From contig USQQ01000015.1 of NCBI GenBank assembly GCA_900556875.1, forward strand, positions 1 through 37,622: 37,622 nt of DNA, in the 5' to 3' direction. This DNA is from an uncultured Collinsella sp. (GTDB lineage: Bacteria > Actinomycetota > Coriobacteriia > Coriobacteriales > Coriobacteriaceae). The position numbers and the translations under genes were made by a program. The stretch's first letter is position 1. The number at the start of each line of letters is the position of its first letter. Under the pieces are notes generated by a model. It was not told the origin of the DNA. It was given only the letters and a program-made list of their open reading frames with translations, and made no database searches. Below are positions 1 through 8,077 of this stretch, piece by piece.

Positions 1-129
1 TCCGCACATGTACGGATGAATGTGGGAGGTGTTCGGATAAAGTTGATAATCAAGGCCTGCCTTGTACCCAGCGCGAACAAAACGGAACGCGGCGATATGC
101 TCGCAGAATGTGTTATCCTATAGCCCAAT
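1..129. other. Upstream intergenic region, no gene seen
   Basis: I see no convincing coding frame here. The first 16 bases carry a small TCCG...CGGA inverted repeat, and the stretch near 111-120 is A/T-rich enough to hold a -10 element (TATCCT at 114-119) for the downstream T-box leader. No good -35 is visible, so the promoter is only a suggestion. Confidence 0.35.
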
Positions 130-410
130 GCGTTGACGGAGAGGGTTTTGCCCGCCGCGTCGCCGGCAAGAGAGGGAAGGTCATGGGCTGCAAGCCTTCC
201 TGCGGTGACAAGGGCCAAGCGTTCACTCCCGAGCAGCGACCTCAACGGGCGCGCGGCTAGCGGCGGCGAAGCCCCAGTAGGGAAGCCGTGAGCCTCGCGA
301 TAAGGGGCGCAGAGTGGGCACGGCGGGCTAGACATCCGCCGGGTCAAACAAGGTGGTACCGCGGAATTCAACCGTCCTTGGGCAATGTACATGCCCGAGG
401 ACGGTTTTTT
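130..410 (+). promoter_or_regulatory. T-box leader of pheST, predicted to sense tRNA-Phe
   Basis: This is an untranslated leader that reads the charging state of a tRNA. The conserved T-box core AAGGTGGTACCGCGG lies at 350-364 and is followed by an intrinsic terminator at 372-410. In the long upstream stem I region a TTC codon (222-224), followed by A, is the best specifier candidate. TTC is a Phe codon, matching the pheS and pheT genes downstream. By family knowledge, uncharged tRNA-Phe pairs with specifier and T-box bulge and favours the antiterminator, while charged tRNA allows termination. The core and terminator are directly visible. The specifier assignment and the exact 5' end are inference. 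Confidence 0.9.
372..410 (+). terminator. T-box regulated intrinsic terminator before pheS
   Basis: CCGTCCTTGGGCA pairs with TGCCCGAGGACGG (12 of 13 positions plus one G-U) around a 7-nt loop, followed by six T. Its 5' arm lies just after the T-box core, as expected for a terminator that competes with the antiterminator. Confidence 0.9.
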
Positions 411-496
411 GTTACCGAACCGGGCCGCACATCCGTAAGCGTCGGGCGGTGCCAGCCGCCCCGGCAGGCGGATGCGCGAGAGACGAAAGGGAAGAC

Positions 497-1573
497 ATGA
501 GTCTGATTGATGATCTGGTCAAACTCGAGGAAGAGGCCAAGGAGCTCGTCGCAGGCGCCGACGACGCCGCCAAGCTCGAGGCTGCGCGCGTTGAGCTGCT
601 CGGCCGCAAGGGTCGCATTACCGGCCTGATGCGCATGATGGGCAAGCTCGCCCCCGAGGATCGTCCCGTGATGGGTAAGCGCGCCAACGAGATGCGCCAG
701 CTGATCGAGGGCATGCTCGACGAGCGCACCACCGAGATGAAGGCCGCCGCCCTCAAGCACGCACTGGAGCACGAGGCCGTCGACATCACGCTGCCGGGTA
801 TCCGTCCGCAGATCGGTCACCAGCACCTGATCAAGCAGATCATCGAGGAGGCCGAGGACATCTTCTGCGGCATCGGCTACACCGTCGAGTCCGGCCCCAT
901 GGTCGACACCTCCTACTACAACTTCACCGCGCTCAACGCGCCCATGGATCACCCGAGCCGCTCGGCTCGCGACACGTTCTATGTGGTCGACAACAACCCC
1001 GGCGGCGTCGCGCATCCCGAGGCTCACGCCCACGGCGAGTCCGATGTGCTGCTGCGCACCCAGACCTCGGGCGTGCAGATCCACACCATGGAGTCACAGA
1101 AGCCGCCCATCTACATGATCTGCCCGGGCACCGTCTACCGTCCCGATACGGCCGACGCTTGCCACCTGCCGCAGTTCAACCAGATCGAGGGCCTGGTCGT
1201 CGACGAGGGTATCACCTTTGGCGACCTGAAGGGCACGCTCGACTACTTTGTTAAGTGCATGTTTGGCGAGGACCGTAAGACGCGCTACCGCCCGCACTTC
1301 TTCCCCTTCACCGAGCCCAGCTGCGAGGTGGACGTGAGCTGCCACGTCTGCGGCGGCAAGGGTTGCAACTTCTGCAAGCACAGCGGCTGGATCGAGATCC
1401 TGGGCTGCGGCATGGTCGACCCCAACGTTCTTATCAACTGTGGCATCGACCCCGAGAAGTATACCGGCTTCGCCTTTGGCATTGGCGCCGAACGCGTCGC
1501 GGCCCTGCGCTACGACCTGCCCGACCTCAGAACGCTCATGACGGGCGATATGCGCTTCTTAAATCAGTTCTAG
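497..1573 (+). CDS. pheS: Phenylalanine-tRNA ligase alpha subunit
   Basis: This is the catalytic subunit of the alpha2beta2 phenylalanyl-tRNA synthetase, which charges tRNA-Phe in the cytosol. At 358 aa it has the usual length. The N-terminal 90 or so residues form a Lys/Glu-rich helical coiled-coil arm. The class II catalytic core follows, with the cysteine-rich stretch CHVCGGKGCNFC, the GCGMVDPNVL strand and the C-terminal motif 3 FGIGAERVAALRYDLPDLR. The frame is open further upstream into the T-box terminator. ATG at 497 is chosen because the protein then begins like other PheS proteins, and AAAGGGAAG precedes it. It is controlled by the Phe T-box leader and lies upstream of pheT in the same orientation, 161 bp away. 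Confidence 0.97.
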   Translation: MSLIDDLVKLEEEAKELVAGADDAAKLEAARVELLGRKGRITGLMRMMGKLAPEDRPVMGKRANEMRQLIEGMLDERTTEMKAAALKHALEHEAVDITLPGIRPQIGHQHLIKQIIEEAEDIFCGIGYTVESGPMVDTSYYNFTALNAPMDHPSRSARDTFYVVDNNPGGVAHPEAHAHGESDVLLRTQTSGVQIHTMESQKPPIYMICPGTVYRPDTADACHLPQFNQIEGLVVDEGITFGDLKGTLDYFVKCMFGEDRKTRYRPHFFPFTEPSCEVDVSCHVCGGKGCNFCKHSGWIEILGCGMVDPNVLINCGIDPEKYTGFAFGIGAERVAALRYDLPDLRTLMTGDMRFLNQF

Positions 1574-1587
1574 GCCCGGCGGCTTTC

Positions 1588-1672
1588 CCAAGCACCGCAC
1601 CTTGCCTTTCAATCGTCGGTTGCGTACCTAAGTACGCGGCCCTCCTCTTTCAAGGCAATCTGCGGCACTTGG
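1588..1672. repeat. Long imperfect palindrome between pheS and pheT
   Basis: The outer 22-nt arms at 1588-1609 and 1651-1672 match at 17 of 22 positions when one is reverse-complemented (CCAAG...CCGCA...TTGCCTT), and two of the mismatches would be G-U pairs in RNA. At the centre sits a perfect palindrome, GCGTACctaaGTACGC (1622-1637). No T-run follows, so it is not a normal terminator. It could be a dispersed palindromic element, or an RNA hairpin that sets the PheS/PheT ratio. Confidence 0.7.
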
Positions 1673-1734
1673 AAAACCCGTCTCCGTTGCAGTTTTTTGG
1701 CTCAAAGCCGCATTTATGAAAGGAGACCAGTTAG

Positions 1735-4188
1735 ATGCGCGTTTCTTACGACTGGCTCAAGACCATGATCGATATTCCGGAGGATCCCAAGACTCTTTCG
1801 GACGAATATATCCGTACCGGCACCGAGGTCGAGGCGATCGACACCGTGGGCGAGTCCTTCGACCATGTGGTGACTGCCAAGGTGCTCACCAAGACCCCGC
1901 ACCCCGATAGCGACCATATGTATGTGTGCTCGGTCGACGTGGGTGACAAGAACCTCGACGCTGACGGCAATCCCGCTCCGCTGCAGATCGTCTGCGGTGC
2001 GCAGAACTTCGAGGCCGGCGACCACATCGTCACGGCCATGATCGGCGCAGTTCTGCCCGGCGACGTCAAGATCAAGAAGAGCAAGCTTCGCGGCGTCGTG
2101 TCCATGGGCATGAACTGCTCCGCACGCGAGCTCGGCCTGGGCGGCGACCACTCTGGCATTATGATCCTGCCCGAGGATACGCCCTGCGGCATGCCGTTTG
2201 CCGAGTATGTGGGCTCGAGTGATACTGTGCTCGACTGCGAGATCACGCCCAACCGCCCCGACTGCCTGTCCATGATCGGCATGGCCCGCGAGACCGGCGC
2301 CATTTTCGATCGCGATTTCCACGTTGAGCTGCCCGCCATCAAGGCGGAGACTGGCCGCGCGACCGACGACGAGCTTTCCGTCGAGATTGCCGACGAGGGC
2401 CTGTGCGACCGCTATGTCGCCCGCATCGTGCGCAACGTGAAGGTCGGCCCGTCGCCCGACTGGATGGTCAAGCGCCTTAACGCCCTGGGCGTGCGTCCGC
2501 ACAACAACATCGTCGACATCACCAACTACGTGATGATGCTCACCGGTCAGCCGCTGCACGCCTTTGACCTGGACACCTTTGCCGAGCGCGATGGCCACCG
2601 TCGCGTGGTGGTTCGCGCCGCCCAGCAGGATGAGAAATTCACGACGCTCGATGGCGAAGAGCGCGTGCTCGACGCCGGCATGGGCCTTATCACCGACGGC
2701 GAGCGCCCCGTGGCGTTGGCCGGCGTTATGGGCGGCATGGATTCCGAGATCGAGGACGACACCGTCGACGTGATGGTCGAGAGCGCTTGCTTCAACGCCG
2801 GTCGCACCTCGCACACCAGCCGCGATCTGTCGCTGATCTCCGACGCCTCCATTCGCTTTGAGCGCCAGGTTGACGAGACTGGCTGCGTGGATGTCGCCAA
2901 CGTTACCTGCGCGCTCATCGAGGAGATCGCCGGCGGCGAGGTTGCTCCCGGCTATGTCGATGTTTTCCCCGCGCCCAAGACCATCGACAGCATTAAGCTG
3001 CGCCTGGCCCGCGTGCATGCCATCTGCGGTGCCGACATCGAGCCCGACTTTATCGAGCGTTCGCTTACCCGTCTGGGCTGCACCGTCGAGCGCGACGGCG
3101 AGGACTTTATGGTTACCCCGCCGAGCTTCCGTCCCGACCTGCCGCGCGAGATTGACCTGATCGAGGAGGTCCTGCGCCTATGGGGCATGGGCCGTGTGAC
3201 GGCGACCATCCCGGCTGCCAAGAACCACATCGGCGGCCTGACCCGCGAGCAGAAGCTCACCCGCAAGGTCGGCGAGATCCTGCGCGCCTGCGGCCTCAAC
3301 GAGACCACGACCTTTGGCTTTGCCGCCCCGGGCGACCTGGAGAAGATCGGCATGTCCACCGAAGGCCGCGGTTGCCCCGTGGTGCTCATGAACCCGCTGG
3401 TAGCCGAGCAGACCGAGATGCGCCGCTCGCTGTTGCCAGGCCTGCTGCAGTCCGTTGCCTATAACGAGGCCCACGGCACGCCCAACGTGCACCTGTACGA
3501 GGTCGGCAGCCTGTTCCACGGTCGCGAGAACGCCAGCCTGCCCAAGGAGACCAAGTCCGTGGCGGGTGTGCTCTCGGGCCAGTGGAGCGAGCAGTCCTGG
3601 AACATGAAGTACCGTAAGCTGCGCTTCTTCTTTGGCAAGGGCATTGTCGAGGAGCTGCTCGCCCAGCTGCGCATCGAGAAGGTTCGCTTCCGTCCCGTCG
3701 AGGGCGAGGGCTACGCTTTCTTGCAGCCGGGTCGTGCGGCCGAGGTTCTGTCCGGCGGAACCGTGCTGGGCTGGGTCGGCGAGATTCACCCCGAGGCGCG
3801 CGAGGCGATGGGCATCGATGAGGTCGTCGTTGCCTTTGAGCTCGACTTGGACAAGCTGATCAAGGGCGCCCGCAACCAGGAGAACTACCGTGAGTTCTCG
3901 CAGTACCCGGCCGTTGAGCACGACCTTGCCATTGTGGTTGACAACTCCGTGACCTGTGAGGATCTTGAGCGCCGCATTACGAGCGCCGGCGGTAAGTTGC
4001 TCGAGGGCGTGCGCCTGTTCGACGTCTACCGCGATCCCATCCGCATCGGAGCGGGCAAAAAGTCCATGGCCTTTGCGCTTACGTATCGCTCCGACGACCA
4101 CACGCTTACCAGCGAAGAGGTCGAGAAAGCGCACCAGAAGATTGTCACCAAGGTATGCAAAGGCGTAAACGGCGAGGTCCGCGGCTAG
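1735..4188 (+). CDS. pheT: Phenylalanine-tRNA ligase beta subunit
   Basis: This is the beta subunit of phenylalanyl-tRNA synthetase, 817 aa, typical for bacteria. Order of domains: the N-terminal B1 region (MRVSYDWLKT), an EMAP/OB-type tRNA-binding domain at about 40-150 (HPDSDHMYVC, IVCGAQNF, MGMNCSARELGL), the B3/4 editing domain at about 210-400, the B5 region (about 410-480, ending RPDLPREIDLIEEVLRLWG), a degenerate catalytic-like core, and a C-terminal ferredoxin-fold anticodon-binding domain at about 720-817 (SQYPAVEHDLAIVV). The start is supported by AAAGGAG at 1719-1725, about 9 nt before ATG 1735. It partners with PheS and is probably co-transcribed from the T-box promoter through the palindrome between the genes. 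Confidence 0.97.
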   Translation: MRVSYDWLKTMIDIPEDPKTLSDEYIRTGTEVEAIDTVGESFDHVVTAKVLTKTPHPDSDHMYVCSVDVGDKNLDADGNPAPLQIVCGAQNFEAGDHIVTAMIGAVLPGDVKIKKSKLRGVVSMGMNCSARELGLGGDHSGIMILPEDTPCGMPFAEYVGSSDTVLDCEITPNRPDCLSMIGMARETGAIFDRDFHVELPAIKAETGRATDDELSVEIADEGLCDRYVARIVRNVKVGPSPDWMVKRLNALGVRPHNNIVDITNYVMMLTGQPLHAFDLDTFAERDGHRRVVVRAAQQDEKFTTLDGEERVLDAGMGLITDGERPVALAGVMGGMDSEIEDDTVDVMVESACFNAGRTSHTSRDLSLISDASIRFERQVDETGCVDVANVTCALIEEIAGGEVAPGYVDVFPAPKTIDSIKLRLARVHAICGADIEPDFIERSLTRLGCTVERDGEDFMVTPPSFRPDLPREIDLIEEVLRLWGMGRVTATIPAAKNHIGGLTREQKLTRKVGEILRACGLNETTTFGFAAPGDLEKIGMSTEGRGCPVVLMNPLVAEQTEMRRSLLPGLLQSVAYNEAHGTPNVHLYEVGSLFHGRENASLPKETKSVAGVLSGQWSEQSWNMKYRKLRFFFGKGIVEELLAQLRIEKVRFRPVEGEGYAFLQPGRAAEVLSGGTVLGWVGEIHPEAREAMGIDEVVVAFELDLDKLIKGARNQENYREFSQYPAVEHDLAIVVDNSVTCEDLERRITSAGGKLLEGVRLFDVYRDPIRIGAGKKSMAFALTYRSDDHTLTSEEVEKAHQKIVTKVCKGVNGEVRG

Positions 4189-4298
4189 GGCTTGCGATGG
4201 GGGGCGTAGGGCCTGATGGCGGTTACTGCGGAGCTCTGCGCGACCGCGGTGTTCGGAATAAGGCATCGCTGACCCTGCATATATGACACGCGCATTAC

Positions 4299-4335
4299 AA
4301 AACGGCGTGCTGCTTTTGTGGCGGCGCGCCGTTTT
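4299..4335 (+). terminator. Intrinsic terminator after pheT
   Basis: AAAACGGCG (4299-4307) pairs perfectly with CGCCGTTTT (4327-4335). The T-run is part of the 3' arm, so the structure could work in both directions. It separates the pheST unit from the nickel transporter promoter region. Confidence 0.75.
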
Positions 4336-4353
4336 GCTATCATAGCCTGCGGC

Positions 4354-4381
4354 GTGTTACGAATCATCTAGCTCGTAACAC
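4354..4381. promoter_or_regulatory. NikR-like operator ahead of the ECF metal importer
   Basis: A perfect inverted repeat, GTGTTACGA-N10-TCGTAACAC, is seen. Read as hexamers it is GTGTTA-N16-TAACAC, the same geometry as the E. coli NikR site GTATGA-N16-TCATAC. A plausible promoter lies just upstream (TTGTGG 4316-4321, TATCAT 4338-4343, 16-bp spacer), so a bound repressor would cover the start of transcription. The palindrome is certain. The regulator is inference, and no nikR gene is in the window. Confidence 0.65.
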
Positions 4382-4438
4382 TGATGAAATGGTTCAAGCG
4401 GCGCTGCAATCCCATGTGCCGGCAACCGGGAGGCGTAT

Positions 4439-5521
4439 ATGCACATTCCAGATAACTACCTGTCCCCGCAGACCGATGCCGTCATGGCGGTGGCGATGGT
4501 GCCCGTATGGGTCCATTGCATCAAGAAGGTGCGTGCTACGCTCGATCGCGAGCATATGGCGTTCCTGGGCATCTGCGCCGCATTCTCCTTCTTGCTCATG
4601 ATGTTCAACGTGCCGCTGCCCGGCGGTACCACGGGACACGCCGTTGGCGGCGCGCTCATCGCGCTGCTGCTTGGCCCGGAGGCCGCGGCCATCGCGGTTT
4701 CGGTCGCGCTGGCGCTGCAGGCGCTGCTGTTTGGCGACGGCGGTATCCTGTCCTTTGGAGCCAACTGCTTTAACATGGCCTTTGTGTTGCCGTTTACCGC
4801 TGCTATCGTGTTCCGTGCGCTCAACAGCCGTCTGCACGACAAAAGGTGGGGCACCTCGGCTTCTGCCATCGTGAGCGGTTGGGTCGGGTTGTGCCTAGCG
4901 GCCCTGTGCGCGGCAATCGAGTTTGGTATTCAGCCGATGCTCTTTACCAACGCTTCGGGCGCTCCGCTGTACTGCCCCTTCCCGCTGTCCGTGGCTATTC
5001 CGGCCATGTTGGTCCCGCATATGCTGGTTGCCGGCGTGATCGAGGGCGTGGCGACGGCCGCCATCTATGGTTTCATTAAGAAGACGGCGCCGAGCATTAT
5101 CGTCGGGCCCGAGGCCGTCGATGGCCAGCTTGCCGCCGATGGTACCGCCAAGAAGACTTCCCTAATCCCTACGCTCATTCTGGTCGCCGTGCTTGTCTTG
5201 GCCACGCCGCTGGGCCTTTTGGCCACGGGTGACGCCTGGGGCGAGTGGGACGCTGAGGGCGCCGCGACCGCCGTTCAGGAGGCTGGTGACGACAGTCTGC
5301 AGGCTTCGGTCGGCCTCGATGCTCCGACCTTTGCCGATGCGCTGCCCACGGGCGACTACCTGCAGGTTTATTCCGAGGAGCAGGGCCTTGGCTTTGCCGG
5401 CCAGGCCGCGATGTATATTCTTTCGGGCGTGATTGGCGTGGCGGTGCTTACCATCGCATTCCGCCTGGTCTCGCTGACGGTCAAGGAAAGCGGTGCTCAT
5501 GGCAATAGCCGAGCTGCCTAG
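4439..5521 (+). CDS. nikMN: Nickel/cobalt ECF transporter, fused substrate-binding NikMN (CbiMN) subunit
   Basis: This is a membrane component of an energy-coupling-factor importer for Ni2+ or Co2+. The N-terminus MHIPDNYLSPQ is the hallmark of CbiM/NikM, in which the processed Met1-His2 end helps coordinate the metal. Residues 1-215 form about six hydrophobic segments (NikM). A linker leads to a C-terminal pair of membrane segments at about 240-265 and 325-350 around an exported loop. That matches the NikN/PDGLE-type module in position, so I read it as an M-N fusion. The start is ATG 4439, with GGGAGG at 4428-4433. The gene overlaps nikQ by 23 bp. The NikR-like palindrome upstream favours nickel over cobalt. 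No cobalamin riboswitch was seen. Confidence 0.87.
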   Translation: MHIPDNYLSPQTDAVMAVAMVPVWVHCIKKVRATLDREHMAFLGICAAFSFLLMMFNVPLPGGTTGHAVGGALIALLLGPEAAAIAVSVALALQALLFGDGGILSFGANCFNMAFVLPFTAAIVFRALNSRLHDKRWGTSASAIVSGWVGLCLAALCAAIEFGIQPMLFTNASGAPLYCPFPLSVAIPAMLVPHMLVAGVIEGVATAAIYGFIKKTAPSIIVGPEAVDGQLAADGTAKKTSLIPTLILVAVLVLATPLGLLATGDAWGEWDAEGAATAVQEAGDDSLQASVGLDAPTFADALPTGDYLQVYSEEQGLGFAGQAAMYILSGVIGVAVLTIAFRLVSLTVKESGAHGNSRAA

Positions 5522-6335
5522 CTGGCTTGCGGCCGAGGAGCGATATGAGCCCGTGGGGGCTCGGCATCGTGTGATGCAAAAGAATGTCCTGCACCTGGCG
5601 AGCCTGCTTGAGCGGGTTCGCCTGGGTGGAGGCGCGCACGAGGGCGGGTCGATGGTCGACCGCGCCCTTTCTTGCGTTTCGGCTCCGGTGCGCCTGGTGG
5701 GGATGTTCGTTTGCGTTCTGTGCGTGTGCCTGACGCAAAGCCCGCTGTACCTGATGTTGATGGCGGCGATCGCGTTGGTGCTGGTCGCGGTGCGCCCAGC
5801 ACGCGGGTTGCGCGCGACTTTTGTGCCGGCGCTCGGCGCCGCGGGGCTTGCGGTGGTTCTGGCACTGCCTGCCCTGCTGCTGGGCGCTTCTGCCGCGGGC
5901 GCCATGCTCAAGATCGCGCTCAAGACGTTCATTAACGTGTCGTTCGTGCTGGGCGTTTCGTGGACGCTCACCTGGAGCCGCATGTCGGCGGCGCTCAAGA
6001 CGCTACAGCTGCCCGACGAGGTCATCTTTACGTTTGATATGGCGCTCAAGCACATCGAGGTGCTGGGACGCACGGCGCACGATCTGACCGAATCGGTCAT
6101 GCTGCGCAGTGTGGGTCGTGCGCCTGCGGGTTTTTCGCGTACCGATTCGATCGCGGGTATCATGGGCATGACCTTTATCAAGGCGATGGAATGCAGCCGC
6201 GCGATGGACGAGGCTATGCTTTGCCGTGGCTTTGCCGGTGCGTATCCGACTCCCGCGCGGAGCGGCTTTGGCTGGCGCGATGCGGTCTATGCGGTCGTCG
6301 TGGTGCTGCTCGCCGTGTTGTGCGCGGTGCTGTAG
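5499..6335 (+). CDS. nikQ: ECF transporter transmembrane T component NikQ/CbiQ
   Basis: This is the transmembrane coupling subunit of the nickel/cobalt ECF importer. It links the ATPase to the substrate-specific M subunit. The protein is about 278 aa, with hydrophobic segments near residues 60-105, 110-135 and 255-278, and helices containing LQLPDEVIFTFDMALKHI and MDEAMLCRGF, which resemble the CbiQ coupling-helix region. The start is either GTG 5493 or ATG 5499. I prefer ATG 5499 because AAGGAA (5483-5488) is then about 10 nt away rather than 4. It overlaps the end of nikMN, which indicates translational coupling. Confidence 0.88.
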   Translation: MAIAELPSWLAAEERYEPVGARHRVMQKNVLHLASLLERVRLGGGAHEGGSMVDRALSCVSAPVRLVGMFVCVLCVCLTQSPLYLMLMAAIALVLVAVRPARGLRATFVPALGAAGLAVVLALPALLLGASAAGAMLKIALKTFINVSFVLGVSWTLTWSRMSAALKTLQLPDEVIFTFDMALKHIEVLGRTAHDLTESVMLRSVGRAPAGFSRTDSIAGIMGMTFIKAMECSRAMDEAMLCRGFAGAYPTPARSGFGWRDAVYAVVVVLLAVLCAVL

Positions 6336-6379
6336 CGCGGGCGGCCGAGCCGTCGATGTGGATAGGGAAGGGCGACGTT

Positions 6380-7150
6380 TTGGCAAACGATACGAATGGC
6401 GTGATGGGCGCGAGCGGTGCTACTGGCGCCAAGAGCGTGCCGCTCATCGAGTTTCGCGACGTGCTGTTCTCCTATGCGGGGCATACGGTTGTCGATGGTG
6501 TGTCGCTGCAGGTCGATCGTGGTGAACTCGTTGCCCTACTCGGTCCCAACGGCTGCGGTAAGACGACGATTATGCGCCTTATCAACGGTCTTGAACTAGC
6601 GGACGCGGGTGCGTACCTGTTTGACGGGCACGTGATCGATGCGGCATATCTCAAGGATTCCGCAGCCGCTCAGCGTTTTCATCAGCGCGTGGGCTTTGTG
6701 TTCCAGAATGCCGACGCCCAGCTGTTCTGCGCTACGGTGGGCGAGGAAGTTGCTTTTGGCCCCGCGCAGATGGGGCTACCGACAGACGAGCTCGAGCGCC
6801 GCGTCCGCGATGCCATGGAGCTGTTCCAGGTTGCCGATCTGGTCGATGCCTCGCCCTATCAGCTTTCGGGCGGGCAAAAGAAGCGCGTTGCGCTGGCTGC
6901 GGTGGTGTCGATGAACCCCGATATCCTAGTGCTCGATGAGCCCACCAACGGGCTCGATGAGGACTCGTGCGACATCGTAGTCAACTTTTTGCTGGCCTAC
7001 GTTGCTGCCGGTAAGACGGTTTTGATGAGTACGCACCATCAAGATTTGGTGCGCCGCCTGGAGGCCCGTGCCATCTATATCGATCGATATCACCATGTGG
7101 TCGAGGCGCCCGTGCCGTCGTATGGAACCGAAAGCGGTGCTGCGGAATAG
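6380..7150 (+). CDS. nikO: ECF transporter ATP-binding component NikO/CbiO
   Basis: This is the cytosolic ATPase of the nickel/cobalt importer. ABC motifs are in order: Walker A GPNGCGKTT, Q-loop region VFQNADAQLF, signature LSGGQKKR, Walker B ILVLDEPTNGLDE and the switch His in MSTHHQDLV. The start is uncertain. TTG 6380 has a good ribosome-binding site (AGGGAAGG at 6364-6371) and gives 256 aa. ATG 6356 is in frame but lacks one. The gene follows nikQ by a few tens of bases and should be in the same operon. Only one ATPase gene is present, as expected for group I ECF metal transporters, so it probably acts as a homodimer. Confidence 0.92.
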   Translation: MANDTNGVMGASGATGAKSVPLIEFRDVLFSYAGHTVVDGVSLQVDRGELVALLGPNGCGKTTIMRLINGLELADAGAYLFDGHVIDAAYLKDSAAAQRFHQRVGFVFQNADAQLFCATVGEEVAFGPAQMGLPTDELERRVRDAMELFQVADLVDASPYQLSGGQKKRVALAAVVSMNPDILVLDEPTNGLDEDSCDIVVNFLLAYVAAGKTVLMSTHHQDLVRRLEARAIYIDRYHHVVEAPVPSYGTESGAAE

Positions 7151-7228
7151 TTGCTGCGTAGGGTATGTATGGCCGCCTGTGCGACTCTGCCGTGATGGTA
7201 TAGTTAACCAGGTTTTATGGGGGTGGCT

Positions 7229-8077
7229 ATGCCAAGTTGGAACATTCATATCGCTCAAACGGAGCGCTTGCTGGCACGTGCTAGCGTGCTTGCCGATAGC
7301 GTGCGCGACCGCAATGCCTTTTTGTTTGGCTGCGTGGTTCCGGATATCTTCGTGGGCTATATGGTCCCTGGTATCGCCGATCCCATTCCGTATCGCATTA
7401 CGCACTTTGCAAAGCCCGAGCCTATCCCTAAGCCGCGCGAGCACGAGTTCTGGGATACCTATGTGGCGCCGCTGCTTAAAGGCGCACCCGCGGGCGAACC
7501 TGCTGAGGCTACCTCGATTGTCGAGGAGCGCGAGCGACTGAACCGCGTGCACTATCCTCAGCGCTACAGGGATGCCGAGCCGGTTGTCGGTCCCGGCGCC
7601 TGTGAGTTCTCGCTTGCGTCCGAAGATGTGGCGCAGTCGCTGCTCGATTTAACGCTGGGCGTCTGGTCGCATCTGGTGGCCGACACGGTATGGAACACGC
7701 GTGTGAACCAGTATCTGGAAGCACACGGCGGCAAGCCGTGCGAGGAATTCCGCATTAAAAAGCAGGGCGATTTTGACTGGTTTGGCAAGACGCTGGGCAT
7801 CGTTTCCATTCCGCGTGCGACCGATCGCCTCTATACCGCTGCGACGCGTTTTGGGCAGTATCCCATCCATAAAGAATATGTGCTCAAGACTATCGGCGTC
7901 ATGCACGAGATTGTACGCGAAAACCCCGGCGAGCCCGATCATCCGCCGTATCGCCTGCTAACCGAGGAGTTTTTCGATGCAACGTTTACCGAGGTCATCG
8001 AGCTGACCGAGGCGGGATTTGCGGCTCGCGTTGCTGCTTCTGACGTTCCCGCAGTCCCCCTGATCGCTAGCTGCTAG
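7229..8077 (+). CDS. Zinc-dependent phospholipase C-like protein of unknown role
   Basis: The 282-aa protein begins MPSWNIHIAQTERLL and carries GCVVPDIF, RITHFAKPEP and LGVWSHLVADTVWN. Such spaced His/Asp motifs on an all-helical scaffold are typical of the zinc-dependent phospholipase C-like family found in many actinobacteria and Firmicutes. There is no signal peptide, so it is probably cytoplasmic and may not be a secreted lipase. The start is ATG 7229, behind GGGGGTGG. An in-frame ATG at 7217 lacks a ribosome-binding site. It lies 78 bp after nikO and could be co-transcribed with it. It converges on the next gene, and the two stop codons share a CTAG (8074-8077). The substrate is unknown. 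Confidence 0.6.
   Translation: MPSWNIHIAQTERLLARASVLADSVRDRNAFLFGCVVPDIFVGYMVPGIADPIPYRITHFAKPEPIPKPREHEFWDTYVAPLLKGAPAGEPAEATSIVEERERLNRVHYPQRYRDAEPVVGPGACEFSLASEDVAQSLLDLTLGVWSHLVADTVWNTRVNQYLEAHGGKPCEEFRIKKQGDFDWFGKTLGIVSIPRATDRLYTAATRFGQYPIHKEYVLKTIGVMHEIVRENPGEPDHPPYRLLTEEFFDATFTEVIELTEAGFAARVAASDVPAVPLIASC

Noticed and set aside
1714..3018. Long minus-strand open frame inside pheT (434 codons)
   Set aside because: High GC with biased third positions keeps antisense frames open. The product is Val/Gly/His-rich low-complexity sequence with no ribosome-binding site, and pheT is certain.
4382..4438. Cobalamin or NiCo riboswitch ahead of nikMN
   Set aside because: The leader after the palindrome is under 60 nt and lacks the conserved cores of either class.
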